DNA of 64,000 nt from Amblyomma americanum (GCF_052857255.1 NC_135497.1:183248204-183312203), one strand, 5' to 3'; counted from the stretch's first letter, positions 47,150 through 60,075 are shown. Notes: generated by a model from the letters alone, not told the origin. Translations and numbers: made by a program.

Positions 47150-48810
47150 CTTGCAATTCAGTAACAGTTTTTTTTTCTGCACAAATCCTGTATTTCTTAA
47201 CAAAACAGTACTCCAGTTAATATCAGCAATACATTGGAGAAAAAACACGCAGTTTAGAACATTGAGCCAAGACATCTGAGCAAGAATTTCAGAAATTTAG
47301 ACGTGATTGCCACATTAAGACCGTAAAAAGATAAATATTCTATGAAGCGGAAGCACAACTAATGTCCAGATACTGTGAAATTGTGAACGATGCCATGTCC
47401 ACGAGGTCGAGGTTTACTTGCGTGGGAAAATGTTTTTGTCCTTGAAAAGCAGGTGGCCAGGTCTACCTTCAGCTTCAAGTACATAATCACACCAGCGGGG
47501 CGGATGAGCGCAGAAGCCGCGATCGCACGTTGGGTCTCCAGAACACGAACGCCAGTCCTTGCCTCATCTTCGTTATTCTGGCTCACTCATTCGATCCGAA
47601 GACGATGAGGAGCGGCCAATTGCTGGCGTTCGGTATTCTTCCCCTGTGCGGCGTCCTGTAGCCACTCCGCTGGTGTCTACAACGTCATGCTAGCCGTCGA
47701 CTGATGACGCGCATACTGCAGGGCATGGGGTACGACGCAACGGAGGCCAGGTGGTAGCAGCGCGTAGGCCTACCAGCAGCAAGGTCTGTGGCGCGGCGGA
47801 GTATTTGAGCGCTAGCGTGGACGAGAACCGGGCGTAGATCGACGAGGTGTTCCGCTTCTTCGGGCTCCTGTTGGCAAGCGTCGGCACAAGGTAGACCGAC
47901 GGCGGGGTCACTCGCAAGACGGAGGCAGACGAGGACCACGACGAGGACCGCGGGCGCAGGCGAGGACCACGACGTGCTTGGCGTCGAGCGCGGTTACGAC
48001 CGACCCGCTGCACACGTTGATCAGCGCGATCGCCTTTGCCGTCAGGTGTAGGCACCGCGCACTGACGGAGAATTGCGAGACGGTTGGTCCGTGCAAAGGC
48101 GCGAATATCTTTGGGAGACTGGACGAAGAACACAACGTTTTCTGCTGCGCCGGTGAGATGAACTCTGCTCACAGCCGGACAAAGAGTACGTGCAGCACCT
48201 CCATTAACAAGTAGCCGCTCTCTCCTTGGTTGCCAAGCTTGAAGCATGAAGGAGGGCTTGCACTGGGGCTGTGGCTGTTGCAACTCGAACCTGTAGGGGC
48301 GCTGCAGCCTCATTGAGGCAGGGCGCACGACAGCTTTTTCCCGTTGAACTGGGACGTTCCGCGCTTGGGTACCACCGTCGGCTAGTGCGCCGCACCAGGC
48401 TTTGAGAAAGCCTCCGCAGCAGTGCCAAGGGACGACGTGGTCGTCTCTGAGCGTCGCCGGTGCCGTCAGTATTTTTTCAGCAGAGCGCGGGAGCATCGTC
48501 GCGTTGTACCGAGATGGGGACAGCGATACTCTACCTTGGCCGGTGTTTTCGAGCAGTGCAGCAACAATGACGTGGCTCTTGGGGCTGTAAAACTGTTTTG
48601 CGGCCAGCCCGACACGTTCGTCGCGTGAAGAGCACCGAATGCAACTTGAAGACAGGCATGCCACGTGACGCGCGAGGGCGAAACGAGCTCCCTTCATCGC
48701 TCTCTTTATCGTGAGTTTCTCGAACCGGGAGCGGATACCGACTGATGTGCTCTTTGTGGGCAGGAGATTGCTCGATTTTGAGAAGAGGACTTTCTATACA
48801 GTGGAGCGGA
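47150..48810 (-). pseudogene. GC-rich spliced gene-like unit, copy B (splice acceptor lost)
   Basis: Unknown product. The minus-strand ATG at about 48697 begins MKGARFALARHVACLSSS, about 95 bp below a TATA-like box (48787-48800). A single 335-residue frame runs to 47690: SPKSHVIVAALLENTG, LPRSAEKILTAPATLRDDHV, RPYRFELQQ, MLQAWQPRRERLLVN, then straight through the intron region. The donor (GAG|GTGCTG, about 48199) is present. The acceptor, AG in copies A and C, is GG here (48089-48090), so normal splicing would fail. The conserved C-terminal block EAEHLVDLRPVL, LRRATDLAAGR is in a different frame (47939-47685). A 3' block with RPAGVIMYLKLK is at 47586-47359. Confidence 0.45.
48787..48800 (-). 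promoter_or_regulatory. TATA-like box of unit B (and 4060-4072 in unit A)
   Basis: Minus-strand TATAGAAAG in B and GTATAAAAAGCCC in A, in the same position relative to the first ATG. A weak, position-based call. Confidence 0.35.
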
Positions 48811-48869
48811 TTAAGGGGCATTATTCGGGATAAAAGTTGGTGCAATCTGTCGCTTCGTGATGTCACCAA

Positions 48870-49079
48870 TGAAAAAGAAGTAGAAAAGAAAGAAGAAGAA
48901 TAATAATAAGCAGTAGGGAGAAAAAGGAATATCTGAAATTGTGGTAGTGCGGCACATCACCTCATTTGTGGACATCGTCTTGCAAAATAAATGCAATGCC
49001 AAATTAATGTCTTTCCCATTGTTCAATAGTATGTTACAAGTCTACTTGATGACCTTCCGCTCACATGTTTCATTTGCGA
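48870..49079. other. Spacer, parallel to 4150-4340
   Basis: AT-rich; contains GAAGAAGAATAATAATAAG. No gene. Confidence 0.4.
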
Positions 49080-49905
49080 CTGATGCCTCGGTGTGTCAAG
49101 AAAAGCAGATCTTAGGCATTTACTCCTAATCCCTTCACTGGTCTTTTTCTCTCCGTCTTCAAGATTTCACGCCTATTTATTTGGCCGAGTTTCTAGCTGT
49201 GGTTTTTGCCCTCCACAAGGCACCCAACCCTTTTTCCGCGGTAATAATAATTACAGTCTCATTATCCTTATCCACTTCCTTGTCCGCCTGTACTGAATCG
49301 CAGCCATTTCTAATACTAAAATTTTTTATCTCTCTGTATGTCCAATAAATCCGGTTTGTTTGCTTTCCTGGACACAGGGGCTTTCATACAAATGAATCAG
49401 TTCATGTTTTAGCGAAGGCAGCCCTGTGTGGTCTGATCGTTGACCCCCTTCCAACCTGTGCGTTCATTACGGCGGCGGGGTTTCGTACGTATACATTTTA
49501 ATGAGAGGATTTGGCGTATCAGCGCTTACTTCCTCGGACGATTTTCTGCACCTCCTGTTCTCTTGGCGGAGTACAGCCTGGTGATCTCGCAAACTTGAAG
49601 TTTTCACGCGACTACGTTGTTGTGTGCCGCAACTAAATTTTTACCTCTACTGGCCTGGTCTTGCGATCTCCCCATTGTGTCCGTATTGTGCTCAGCCGGA
49701 AACAGTAGAACAATTTCTTCCCTATTGTCTTCGCTACTTGTCGCTAAGGAGGCGACTGTTAGAAGTCCAATTACAGAAACTCAGTTTGCGTCGGTTTTCT
49801 GCGGTTGTTCTATCCATTTGCGCTTCCATGCTTGGACATACCAATGGGAATGTTTGCTCTACCATTCAAAATTTTCTTCTAGAATCAGAGCGCCTACCTC
49901 CATAA
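49080..49905 (+). pseudogene. I/Jockey-like LINE: RNase H and C-terminal zinc-binding fragment, block B
   Basis: The better-preserved partner of 4340-5185. The frame 49624-49905 reads PQLNFYLYWPGLAISPLC, then CAQPETVEQFLPYC, then YLSLRRRLLEVQLQK, ASMLGHTNGNVCSTIQNF and ends LLESERLPP before a stop. That is the usual end of this tick LINE. The upstream RNase H part is degraded. One zinc-ligand position of block A (VEHF) has changed to VEQF here. Confidence 0.65.
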
Positions 49906-50989
49906 GCTTTCCTAATGCCCCATTTACCCTTTATTTTGGTATTACTTTTGGTATTCCTACATGTTTCTTTTGTTTTCTTCTTTCTTTCTTTTGCTCACAC
50001 CCTCGCATGAATTTAAGCTTGTTAGGCCCCCTTACCACCCTCAATCACTTCTCTCGCGGAAACTGAGTTGCCCAAATTTTTTTAGGTCATGCCATGTTTG
50101 CCGAATGCAGTTTGCAATAGAGGTAGTCACGGCCTGGTTATGGCCAATCCCCTTTGTGGTTATGCGCCATTTTATGAGGCCAACAACAAAAACAATATCA
50201 GGACTAAATTATGCAGTTGGTCCACCTATTCCGAGAGTCTGTTGGATCTTGCAGCCGCTCTTACCCTTTGGTTAGCTGATGCTGATCTTCCGGTTCCTAG
50301 ATGGACAGCATTTCCTCGCGCCGCTCGATCGTCGGTTCTTCTATCCTTTCTACTTTCGTGTTGTCTTGAGAGGCTCACACCACGTAGAATAGGCCCGCAT
50401 CTGTGACACAGTCTGCGCAGTGTGTCTCACAATGAGTGAAGCGTCGGCAACGGGGAGGTCCAACCGTTAGGCTTTGCGATCAAACCAAGTTTCGGCGTCG
50501 CTGTGAGGCTGCACCGGACCCAGAGGGAAGCATTCGAACCAGCAGACACATGGCTCATGTAACTCTTAAAACCTCGCCCAATATAAACCAGGACTGGTAA
50601 GGAGATACCAAGCTTAGATCCATGTGACAGCTTGGCGCTGAATTAGCCGCGTTGATCCATAGCTTAAATTACACTGAAGGCAAATATATGTTGGCCTGTA
50701 GCAATATGGTGCCGCGTTCTGATCACAAACAGACCACCCATTGAGAAAACTAAGCTTTTATCAGCTAGGAATGACCAAAAATTGGAATATACACTTAACC
50801 TCCGCCTAAAGGATATGACGCCATAGCGTAATGGGTTAATTCCTATATGTGCAGAAAGTCATTCTGTACTTTTCATTCATAGATCTCTGGGAGTCCTCAT
50901 ACACCTCGTAATGCAGTAGTGCAGCAAGAAAGCGATGCGCCGCTACCCTGCCATGGCAGGTGCTCCCAGCGATGCGCCTTGTGCGACCC
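49906..50989. other. LINE 3' region and dispersed repeat, block B
   Basis: Parallel to 5186-6640, but without the (TA)n/Penelope insert. The empty site is at 50690-50705. The frame 50089-50406 ends LADADLPVPRWTAFPRAARS, also present as non-coding in A, so it is not called. Confidence 0.5.
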
Positions 50990-51250
50990 CAGGTTGCTCT
51001 TCCTGATGGACCAATCTAATTTTAATGCCAACTGCCACTATGGGCAGTTTGCTCAATATGCGGTTGCCAGGTTGGGATGACGTCGCAAGGTCACGTGACC
51101 CAGGTGGGCTTACAAGCCTCCTATTTTGCTCCCTGGGCACCGTCTGCCAGAGCCATCCCCTCGAGTTTTTGCTCAGGACACCGACGCCGACAACGGCAAC
51201 ACGGAATTTTCTGGCGAACGGGGCACATAACGCTGTCGCGTTGCTATGCG
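50990..51250. repeat. GC-rich tick-type repeat, block B
   Basis: Same landmarks as 6640-6912 (GTTGGGATGACGTCGCAAGG, GCTCAGGACACCGACGCCG, AACGCTGTCGCGTT). Confidence 0.6.
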
Positions 51251-52439
51251 TGCTTGACCACCGGCTTGTTTTTGCGGATCTCCGAGGCTAGCAACGCCTC
51301 CGTTCGCTTCAATTTTCTGGCCACTGAAAGCGTCTTTTCCTGCTGCACTGTAGTAAGCACGTACTGGCAAGTTTTAGCGGCTAAACCAGCGAATCAACGC
51401 AGACAGGTGAAAAAGTTGAGACATCCTGTGTACTTTTTTTATTTCTGATACTCGATCAGTTCCTGGTTTCAACCGCAATTTTCCAGTTCAACGTGGATAG
51501 TAATCACTGTGGATTGATACGGCTGAACTACGCTTCGAATCTCCCTTTGGTAGTCTTTCTGCCTTGGGCAGTATCCTTTGGCTCATTTACCACCCCTCCT
51601 AAAGCTTTATTTGAATGCATGTGGTAACTAGCATTGGATCTAGCGACTTCTAAAAAGCGAAGCGCACCTTCCGAGTAATCGCTGAAGCGTAGTGCGCCCT
51701 TCAGTGCTCGTGACTAGGCGGCGGTGGAGGCATCGAGGCACCCAATTCTCGACTAAGTCGCTGAGCCAGCTGCTGATGACGATGTTCTGCCGGAAGCGAG
51801 AGGGGGGGGGGGGGGGAGCTTGCTCTCGTGCAAGTCTGCCATCACGGTGCTGTGTTGCGTGACAACTGCAACGCTTCCGTGGAGGTAAAGGGCACAGTCC
51901 AATTACCTCTTCAAGTGCTCGACGCCGAAAAACCACTGGAACGTGCACACAAAATACGAAAGAGGAGCGCAAGGCGTAATTCGCTCGTTTCATCTTTCCA
52001 TGGATCTCCGCCGCTCATTTACGCTGGGCGTATCCGTTCGAGCATCTGTTTTGAAAGAAAATGGCGCATTTAGGGGTGAACTAAAGGATAATGATGAACA
52101 ACGGAAATTGCAAATCGTGCATGTACCCTTATTTCCCTTTTGTAGCGCTCCAAAATTATCAGCGCGTTGAGAGTGCGAATTTTGGACTTCAACGTAAGCT
52201 ATTGCATTCATAGTTAACTGCACTAGCTTTTCATTTTATTCTCACAATTTTTACAATATGAATTTGTACTCAAAGTGACAATGCCTGGGAGGCAAGTTGC
52301 TCTGCTACGCCTACGGCTGTGCCGGTAACAATTGAAGAAAACAAGATATAAAAATAAAATACATACAAGATAATTTACAAACATGCTTAGGTTCCAGTTC
52401 CACACACACAGGATTACACAACCAAGAGTGCGAATTAAC
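51251..52439. other. Anonymous duplicated sequence, block B
   Basis: Parallel to 6913-8084. A run of 17 G lies at 51800-51820 where A has about 8, so length differs by slippage. No gene is called. Confidence 0.4.
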
Positions 52440-52676
52440 ATTTTTTTTAGGCGATGAAAATGGCGCAGTAACTGCCTCGCACATTAGAAGACACTTCAAC
52501 CGTGCCTTGAGAGAAGGGAGGAAGGTTGGAGTGAAAGAAGAAAGAGAAACAGTTGTTGTAGTGGAGGGCGCGGGAGTAATTTGGAACGCCTGGGGATCAT
52601 TAACGTGTACTGATATCGCACAACACACGGCCGATTTTTGCGTTTCGCGCACATTCAGAGACTCTCATTATTTTAT
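52440..52676 (-). repeat. Ruka-like SINE, truncated (minus), block B
   Basis: Counterpart of 8085-8325, with the same truncation. Confidence 0.7.
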
Positions 52677-53000
52677 TTTTTTCGTCATCCTGACCACACC
52701 CACTGCAGGGCAAAGGCGTCTCCCATGTCTGTACAATGAACTCTGTGTTTTGCCAGCTGCGCCCACCGTATGCTGGCAAACTGCTTAATCTCATCCGTCC
52801 ACCCAACTTTCTGCCGACCGATGCTACACTTGCCTTTTCTAGGAATCCACTCCGTTACCCTTAACTCATCTTGCGTTCGCATCACATGCCGTGCCCAAGC
52901 CTATTTCTTCCTCTTGATTTCGACTAGGATGACATAAACCCGCGTTTGTTCCCTCACCCACTCCTAACTCTTCCATAGGAATGCAGTACAAAACAGACGA
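52677..53000 (-). pseudogene. RTE LINE C-terminus fragment, block B
   Basis: Minus strand: LRVTEWIPRKGKCSIGRQ, then KVGWTDEIKQFASIRWAQL, ending MGDAFALQWVWSG. The C-terminal end of RTE. It extends to about 53000, further than the block A copy, whose remainder was deleted. Confidence 0.75.
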
Positions 53001-55137
53001 CAGAGGAAAAGGTTAGACGCAAAAATGAGCGCTGCTCCCGATCTGCGCACTGAGGATGCGTGGGGCCATTGGACGTAGCGAATTCAGAACCGCGAGGTCG
53101 CAACGGCATTCGCGCTCTGTTGCAGCTGGCTAGGCGGTCGGTGGCCCGGCTTCATTCTCACTACAGCTTTCTAATGGTACTTTAAGCTGCGGGGGTTCTG
53201 AAATTGCAAACCGTTTGTATATATGTATATTTTTTTACTTTTGTACCCAGTAATGTGGATACGCGCATGCTTGCACGATTCACCGTATGAAGCGGAATGA
53301 GAGAGCACCGGCTTCCATGTTTTCTGCGCAGTGGTAAGGCGGATATGCTTTGAGGTGTGCTGAAAAATATCAGAGAAGTGCCACAGCTATGCACCATTTG
53401 ACTCATTACAGAAAAAGTTTCACCGTGCGGGTCATCACGCATGTAGTACATGAGGCGCCGGCAAGAAAGGCCATATTTTAGCGTCTTTCATTGTAGCGCT
53501 CATGGTGAAGCTGTGGCATACAGACGTGATACGCAGCTGAATTGGTATTAACGGTATATGCACTGCCACGAGGCAAACGTTTACCAGCTGATGTGCGTAC
53601 GTCGTGATTATGCATGCCTTAAGGAACGTACCGCGATTCTTTTCCCGCTTACAAATAACAGGAAACAATTCGCGAACGTAGAAATCGCAACAACCACAGC
53701 ACAGTCATTCACAGGCGTCGTCTGAAATCATAATTACAGCATCACCAATCGGCAAACACATGATAATGAACTCCATAGCGCGCCGTTTGATTAGCATTAC
53801 GCGTGCAATTTTCATTCATATGTGGTGTTGAATCAAATTCGTGAGAGCGCGACTGCTTCTTGTATGTTTCTGACTGTCTCTCGAAGCTTACGCTGTACAT
53901 TTCACGCTGGCACACAACGCATCGAAGGCCACCCGCTCGCGTTATCGTCGCCGTTATATAGATGCGTAAGCGCGATATGCAGTTTTTTTTTTGCGATCTG
54001 CAGCTGCACTCGGTAACTTCAAGTAGTTTTTTTTTCATCAACAGAGCCTATTTCTACCGTACACATGCCCGGCAACAAGACCAAGCCACGCGCGATGGAG
54101 CGGAGAGCCCCCATCGAAAGAGGGGTGGAGGCGCCCTGCACTTGCACCCTTGCACCCTTGCACCTTGCCGCCGTCATCACTGATCTGTTGAGCTTCGGTT
54201 TTTAGTTTCCGGCCGCTTTTCTGCTCCTTAGAAGTGGCGTCTGACAGGTCGGAAGGCTCCATTGCAAACGCCACAAATATGACGAAACTGTGCTGCACTT
54301 GAGCGCTGGAAAGAGTGCTGCTCTCGAATATTATACCAGAACACGGCCGCTCAATCCCGCTACGATTAGACTAAAGCCCTAGATTAGCTATGCTAACGAG
54401 CGACAAGTTCCTCCTCACCCTGCCACCTTTTCTACGCGGCTTGCGCAGTCCGCGCATATATATAGCGGCGTTTTAGAAAGATAGCCTCGAAATGACGTAG
54501 CATACTTTCCCACAGTCTTCTTTAAAGTACTTGCCAACTGTTAACAAACTGTTAACTATGAGTACTCTGAGAAACAAGAAAAATATTTCTGAAAGTTTTG
54601 CTTACATGTGTTTCTATGGGCCGCGCTCCCGCCACGTCCGTACCTCTAGCAGGGAATCACCCTCACTAGTACGTAACGCAATGATTTAAAAATACATTGC
54701 ACTCGAAATGACGCTTCATACTTTCAGAATGTGTTCTAGGATGAACGTGGTTGTTCATCACGAAGGGACAAAATCATCGCTCCCCCAAATCAGGTGCCAA
54801 GTGAAATCACATACCGAAACAAACTTTTGCTTCCATGTATTCCTATGGGCGCTAAGCCTACTTTATACCCCAGTTTTATCCTGTCGTCTCACCCGGCGAC
54901 AGCATCGCCACCGCATCTTGCTCAAACCACGGATTGGTATTTGTCTCTAACAACTCTATGCATGCACAGAGAGCAGTTGGGGTGAGATCAAGTGATAGAA
55001 ACCCATCTCTCCCATGTGAAGCGCCGCCTCCAATCGCGTTTTCGCCTGCGCCACTTGGCTTCGATGAACTATCACACCGCGGAGCGCGGCCACGCGCTCT
55101 TGTGTTCATCCCAATAGTGGGGGGCCTTGTATACACC
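53001..55137. other. Sequence present only in block B
   Basis: No convincing gene. A minus frame at 54298-54038 contains MEPSDLSDATSKEQ, then SGRKLKTEAQQISDDGGK; it looks like an N-terminus but has no known domain. (CTTGCACC)n-like repeats at 54140-54167 and TATATATA at 54457-54464 are the only local features. 53220-53230 has a short TA-rich patch. Confidence 0.4.
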
Positions 55138-56148
55138 GGTGTACACAGGCGCACGCAAATTTATTACACACGGTTTTGTCGAACGTTCTTTGTTCGGCAA
55201 CACTGTGATTTAGCCTCTCAGCACTTTCTGTTTGAAGAGCAGGATCAAAAGCTTGAGCGCCACCAGTACTTGAGCCTTATCAAACACTGCACAGAATGCT
55301 ACCCTTGCCGCGCTGCTATATTAAAACCAGCGCCACACGCGTCGTCTACCCCGGCGTAACCTTGTCTAGAACCCGTGCCACTGATATCGGAATCACTTTG
55401 GGGCTACTAGCATCATCTGTCCCCATGTTTGTTGACAAACGTCAAAACCATATATAGATCATTTAGAACGCGAACGGCAACAAAAAAAAAATAAAAAAGG
55501 AAATTTAAAAATAACAATTCCTGCATACAGGCTTCGTGTCTGCTGGCTGATATGTCTGCTTTCTGGTACGTCGTTTGCCAGCAGCTTAAATGCTGCATCA
55601 ACCGAACAAAAAGAAGCACACTAGAAAGAGTTCATTTCCGTCACTAACATCAGGAGGCGTAACCATATGAGAAGTTGCCTGTGCTGTAGACCAGCTACAT
55701 TTCCCGCGATTTTCGCATGCAAGGGCGCCCACTTAAATTCGGCAACGGAACCACTGACACGCAGACCCTTAGAGAGAAAGGAAACCTTTCCATTTGGCTC
55801 TCTTCGTGGTCGAAACTGCTCTGGAGGCGACACAAAATGGAGCGGCGGTCCGTGATCAACAAAACTGTCTGTTCTTTACCGGAGGGAGCTCCCAACACAT
55901 ATTCGGCCGCAGTCTAGGCCAGTGTACCATGCAGACAGATAACCAGTATGTACATCACGTGGTGTGCGCAGCATAGCTGCTCCGCACTTGTATGTCGCGG
56001 CAACCATTAGCACAGAAATGTAGAATGCCCCCTCTTCGATGGGCAAATCTCTTCTAACTTTTCACTGCTACAATATACCTCTATCTCTAAAAACGGGTTT
56101 GGTAAGCACTACGTGGGAGTGGCGTTCGCTTCGGCCTGAGAAGAAACA
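55138..56148. other. Anonymous duplicated sequence, end of block B
   Basis: Parallel to 8481-9465. No gene. The match ends about 20 bp before the HARBI1 fragment begins. Confidence 0.4.
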
Positions 56149-56505
56149 TGCCGGTGCCTCCCGTCGTCCCGCTGTTGTTGGCGGTGCTCAGCGAATGTTA
56201 TCGGCGGCATCGGCGGTCGCGCGTGCATGACAATCCTTTCGACATGCGTGACGATACCTACCGAAGGCATTTCAGGCTGTCGAAGGGACTTGTACGCCCG
56301 CTGTGCGAATAGCTAACCCCCCACCTTGGACCAACGAAGAAAAGTGCGCTCTGTTACTCTGCGCGCTACGGTTCTTCGCTACTGGGGGCTTCCAGGCGAC
56401 AGTCGGCAGCGAGGCAACTATACGGCTCCCGCAGTCGTCTGTGAGCCGGACGATTTTGGCCGTCGCTCAGGCAATCGTGCGTGTCGGCACGAGAGATTAA
56501 AAACG
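56149..56505 (+). pseudogene. HARBI1-like: HARBI1-like transposase N-terminal fragment
   Basis: From the ATG at 56149 the frame reads VPLLLAVLSECYRRHRRSR, then DDTYRRHFRLSKGLVRPLCE, then a stop. Shifting frame gives EEKCALLLCALRFFATGGFQ, then RLPQSSVSRTILAVAQAIV. This is the HARBI1 N-terminal helical region, up to the point where the DDE domain would begin. The rest is missing. It differs in sequence from the 14852 copy. Confidence 0.75.
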
Positions 56506-59049
56506 CGCCGAAGTTAGCATATAGTCCCTTAACGATACAAGCAACCGAGATGCGACCGCCCAACAAAGCCGATTGGCTGTTGCCTGCCCCCTCGTCCTCC
56601 CGTAGTGTTCGTCCCATCCTTCTCTTCCTGATTCCCACGTCAAATTGACGTCACGGCAAAGCGAACGCGTTCCAAAGCGAACTCTTTCGTGGATTCGGCC
56701 CCAGATGGCAAACTTGTCAGAACAGTTCACAACACGCCGTTACATCAAGTCCGCGTTATCGCTCCACCGTCTATTTACACATTCAACGTGATTGCGGGAA
56801 TTATCAGCATATACAGAAACAGCAGAGTCCTTATCGATGGCGAAACGAACAAATCATCGAAGCACTTTGCCAGTCTAGATCACAACATGCTGTGAGCTAT
56901 CGTACTACGAAATGTTACGGTGGACAAATTACCCACTGCGCAGAATGGGGGCAACAAGCATACACCCAGAGCCATGTCCGTTGTCTTCAATTAATACTGC
57001 AGTGCCTACCGCATATTCTTTGTGCATGACACGCATACAGTGCCGAGAGGCAGTCTCGGCCTATGTCATGCGTTGGATCGTCTTTATACACGCCCGCTGA
57101 CCGAGACCAAGATTATAGGACAGTGGCCACGACGATCGTAGGCAGTGTTGTGCCAGGGCTCTTTGAAACATTGCATTTTGCATAGCAGGCCCATTACGCC
57201 ACCTCGTGTTGTTGGTGGAAGCTTCCAGAGAAACTGCATACGTCTTGCGAAATTCATTCCGGCCATCTAGCGAAACTCCCTGTGCACTGTTCTGACTTTT
57301 CAGCGTGAAGTGAAAGAACGAAAAGTGGAGCTCGCGAAAGGAGAAAATAGTCGTTTACAATATTCTATTCATGCCCGGATTCGTGTTTTTGCTGGATAAG
57401 GCTGCGATGAGAGGAGGGCCCTCTTTTATTTACTTCCGCTGCCTTGTGTATTTCCTCAACGTATCTCGACTGCTAGGGTTTTACCGTTATTACGCATGAG
57501 GATCAATTCTCGGGTTACAGCAATCACTGAAGAGCTTTACACAGCAGAGGAGAGCAGGCCCCTCCTGGGGCTGAAAAAAGGGCCCTTTCTGCCAGTGGGT
57601 TAGAACACGCTCGATAGATGGCGGGAGCAGCTAAGAAAATCTTTTCAGTGATTGGGCGATTGGGTTAGCGCGCGCAATGCCGCCGTGAGTGGGCGCACGG
57701 TAGCTTTTGATAGTTCTCAGCCAGCCGTTACGCTGAACGCGGAATTTCGTACATTTATGCGATAATTTAAGCCTACGCTGCAATGATAATATCATTCATG
57801 CTGAGAATGCGGCGAATCAGCAGCCGAACGTCGTAGCCACTGAGCCATTTCGGCGGGTGCCAGTTTCAGTCCGAATACTCTAATTACTGTCACTGAACGT
57901 GAAACTCTCTTGATGTAACCTCATTAAGTGAACGCCTGGACGGATTCGAGAATTCCTGTCGAAAAAAAACCTAACCTACCATCGCATTACAGAGAAGGCA
58001 CCTGAAATCTGGCAGCCGTCTGAAGAGAAAACTTTTGCTGTTTTAAACGCGGTTTTTAGCTTATATTGAATTCCAATGGCGATCACATTCTCGGGCACAT
58101 AGGCTAGGCTAATACGTCTCTGGGGAACGTCGGCCCATCATTGTTTGGTTTCTTTCTTCCAAGTTCAGGGGTGCTCTTACAATTCCCCTAAGTAGCGGAC
58201 GCAATGGACCCTGCGAGCGCCGTCTCAATGGCAACCTACTACGTCGGCAAGAAACGGGAAAGGGAAAATAAATAAACGCCTCCCTCCCTTTTCTTTAGCG
58301 GAGTGAGGACCCAGTTTGCTGATTGTTTTGGGGTGTGGCAATGCGAAGGGCACGGCGGTGACCTGCTTTAGTGTTCGCTGTAAGTCTCGACCTGCACGAA
58401 GAAAGCTTGAAGAAACTGGAGTATACGGGAATGAAGACTTCTGAGGCAATAAGAGCCGTGCGAGAGAAGCTACCTGCTTTCGGAAAACAATGCTAAACGC
58501 TTGTTCACTATACTCCATCAAGCTGTTAAAACCTTTCCAATACGCAAGGGAATGAGGTTTTATCAGGCAACTAATTATTACTCCATAATAATGCGTGACA
58601 AGCAAAAGTTTTTCAATTTTATAACTAATGTTCCTCTTGGAGCAAAATATCCAAAACACATTTTCAAATTTCGAAGAGAAATACCCGAAATATTCGCTTT
58701 TTTGTGCAATCTGCTGCCCCCCCCCCCCCCCGCACGAAACACAAGAAGGGCTACGCAACGTGTAACAAACATCTACAAAAGTATACGGTAATGTCTAGAA
58801 AAAATCTATTTTCAGATGTTCTGCAGAGAGGGAGGCAAGAAGAGCTGATGCTCCGCCAAGAAGGATCTAGAAAACTTTTTCGTAAGAACTGGTTAAGAAG
58901 ATATTTAGACATTTTTACTTTTTGGATATGGCTGCTTATATGAAGCCTATAGACGTAAGATCAGTATGCTAAATATTTAGAACCGCCTAAAAACAACCAG
59001 TGGGATTTCATTACGTTTAGTGCTCATGCTTTTAAGAGCGTCAGCTCCT
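56506..59049. other. No identifiable gene
   Basis: A SINE-head remnant at 57800-57862 (GTAGCCACTGAGCCATTTCG). A run of C at 58718-58732. The minus frame 58225-58758 (177 residues) is opened by AT-rich sequence and the C-run and has no known motif. 56650-57270 shows nothing recognisable. Confidence 0.4.
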
Positions 59050-59192
59050 ACTCATCACCTTTCGATATTTCGTGGGGTCTGCTACCACCTGAGATCACAC
59101 CGCAATCTGTGGCAGCAACTACTCATCATGTTACGAGATTTCGTGGGGTCCGCTATCACCCTGAGATCAGAGCGCCATCTGTGACAGCAACT
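59050..59192. repeat. Tandem duplication, 2 units of about 71 bp
   Basis: Units 59050-59120 and 59121-59192 share TTTCGTGGGGTC, CTGAGATCA and ATCTGTG-CAGCAACT. They differ at about 15 places. Confidence 0.9.
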
Positions 59193-59984
59193 AGAAAACA
59201 GCACACCTTGCATTGAAACTTGCAGCGCCAACTATAATTGTACATTCGTTCCGCTATATATATTCCGACAAGGGGCACCCACCCCGGGACAGTTGCGTAC
59301 CTAATTTGCTAGGCAAATAAAACCTTATGGGTGTTGGGATAGAAATAAAACCACAATTAAATAATGGGTAAACATTGTATACATGCAATTATACATTACT
59401 CATCCTTGCAATGAATGAACATAAAGTTCGCTTCATGGGCATCTAGAAAATCTTTGCGAGCCTACTCGAATGACAGACACTACCCAGACTTAACCTCGCA
59501 CAATATTGCTCCACGGAGCACACTGATTTGGCTACGTTGCTACTGCCGATTATGCGGTCTGGATCGATTCGAAACAATTCCAGCGCATCGGTCTGCAAGA
59601 AGTGGTCCGCCTGTCTCGGACAACGGGCTCTTCGTTATCTTCGCTGGCCTTGGAAATAGACTAGGGCCCGAATAACGCGAGAAACTGGGGCAGCGTCTGC
59701 GGCTCGATAACGCCATACCGATAAGCGAACAGGAACAGCTAGACATCTTGCCTGAGCAACCTCTCTGTGCAGCTAACGTGTTAACGAAAACAAGAACCTT
59801 TTCACAGCGTCCGAGTCCATGTTCCTTTTAGCGCTTCTCAAAGAATAGTTTTCGTCAGATGCCGCGTTCCACGGCGTATTTTGATGTTAAATTTGCAGGT
59901 GAAAACCTCTAATGGCTCATGCTCGCGTCCATCAGTCCGTCCGTCCGTTACGCTCTTCAACTGGATAAGACAAAAATCTTTGTG
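59193..59984. other. No identifiable gene
   Basis: TATATATA at 59255-59262. The plus frame 59415-59675 has no known motif. Confidence 0.35.
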
Positions 59985-60075
59985 CACGATGGGATTCGAA
60001 CCACCACCCTTCCGTTCCGTACCCGAGATTGCTAACGACTACGCTACTTCCTGCCAACGCACATGCAGTTCTCCT
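59985..60075 (-). repeat. tRNA-derived SINE head (minus)
   Basis: On the minus strand a perfect B box (GGTTCGAATCC, about 59993-60003) and an A-box-like TAGCGTAGTCGTTAGC upstream. No cloverleaf forms, so it is a SINE head. Confidence 0.6.

Larger units (their letters stand above)
45372..56126. repeat. Segmental duplication block B (pairs with 1-9465)
   Basis: Same order and orientation of parts as block A. It starts to match block A at its first base. Specific to B: the LINE 3' insertion 46322-46710, replacement sequence 46833-47140, and 52828-55137. RTE sequence at the start of the last one shows that block A lost it, rather than B gaining it. The match ends near 56126. Confidence 0.85.

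Noticed and set aside
58225..58758. 177-residue minus frame
   Set aside because: Low-complexity start from the C-run; no motif, no second copy, no splice or promoter support.
59985..60075. Functional tRNA gene
   Set aside because: B box is perfect but no cloverleaf closes; treated as a SINE head. The same applies to 640-745, 41935-42012, 63120-63175 and 63885-63970.
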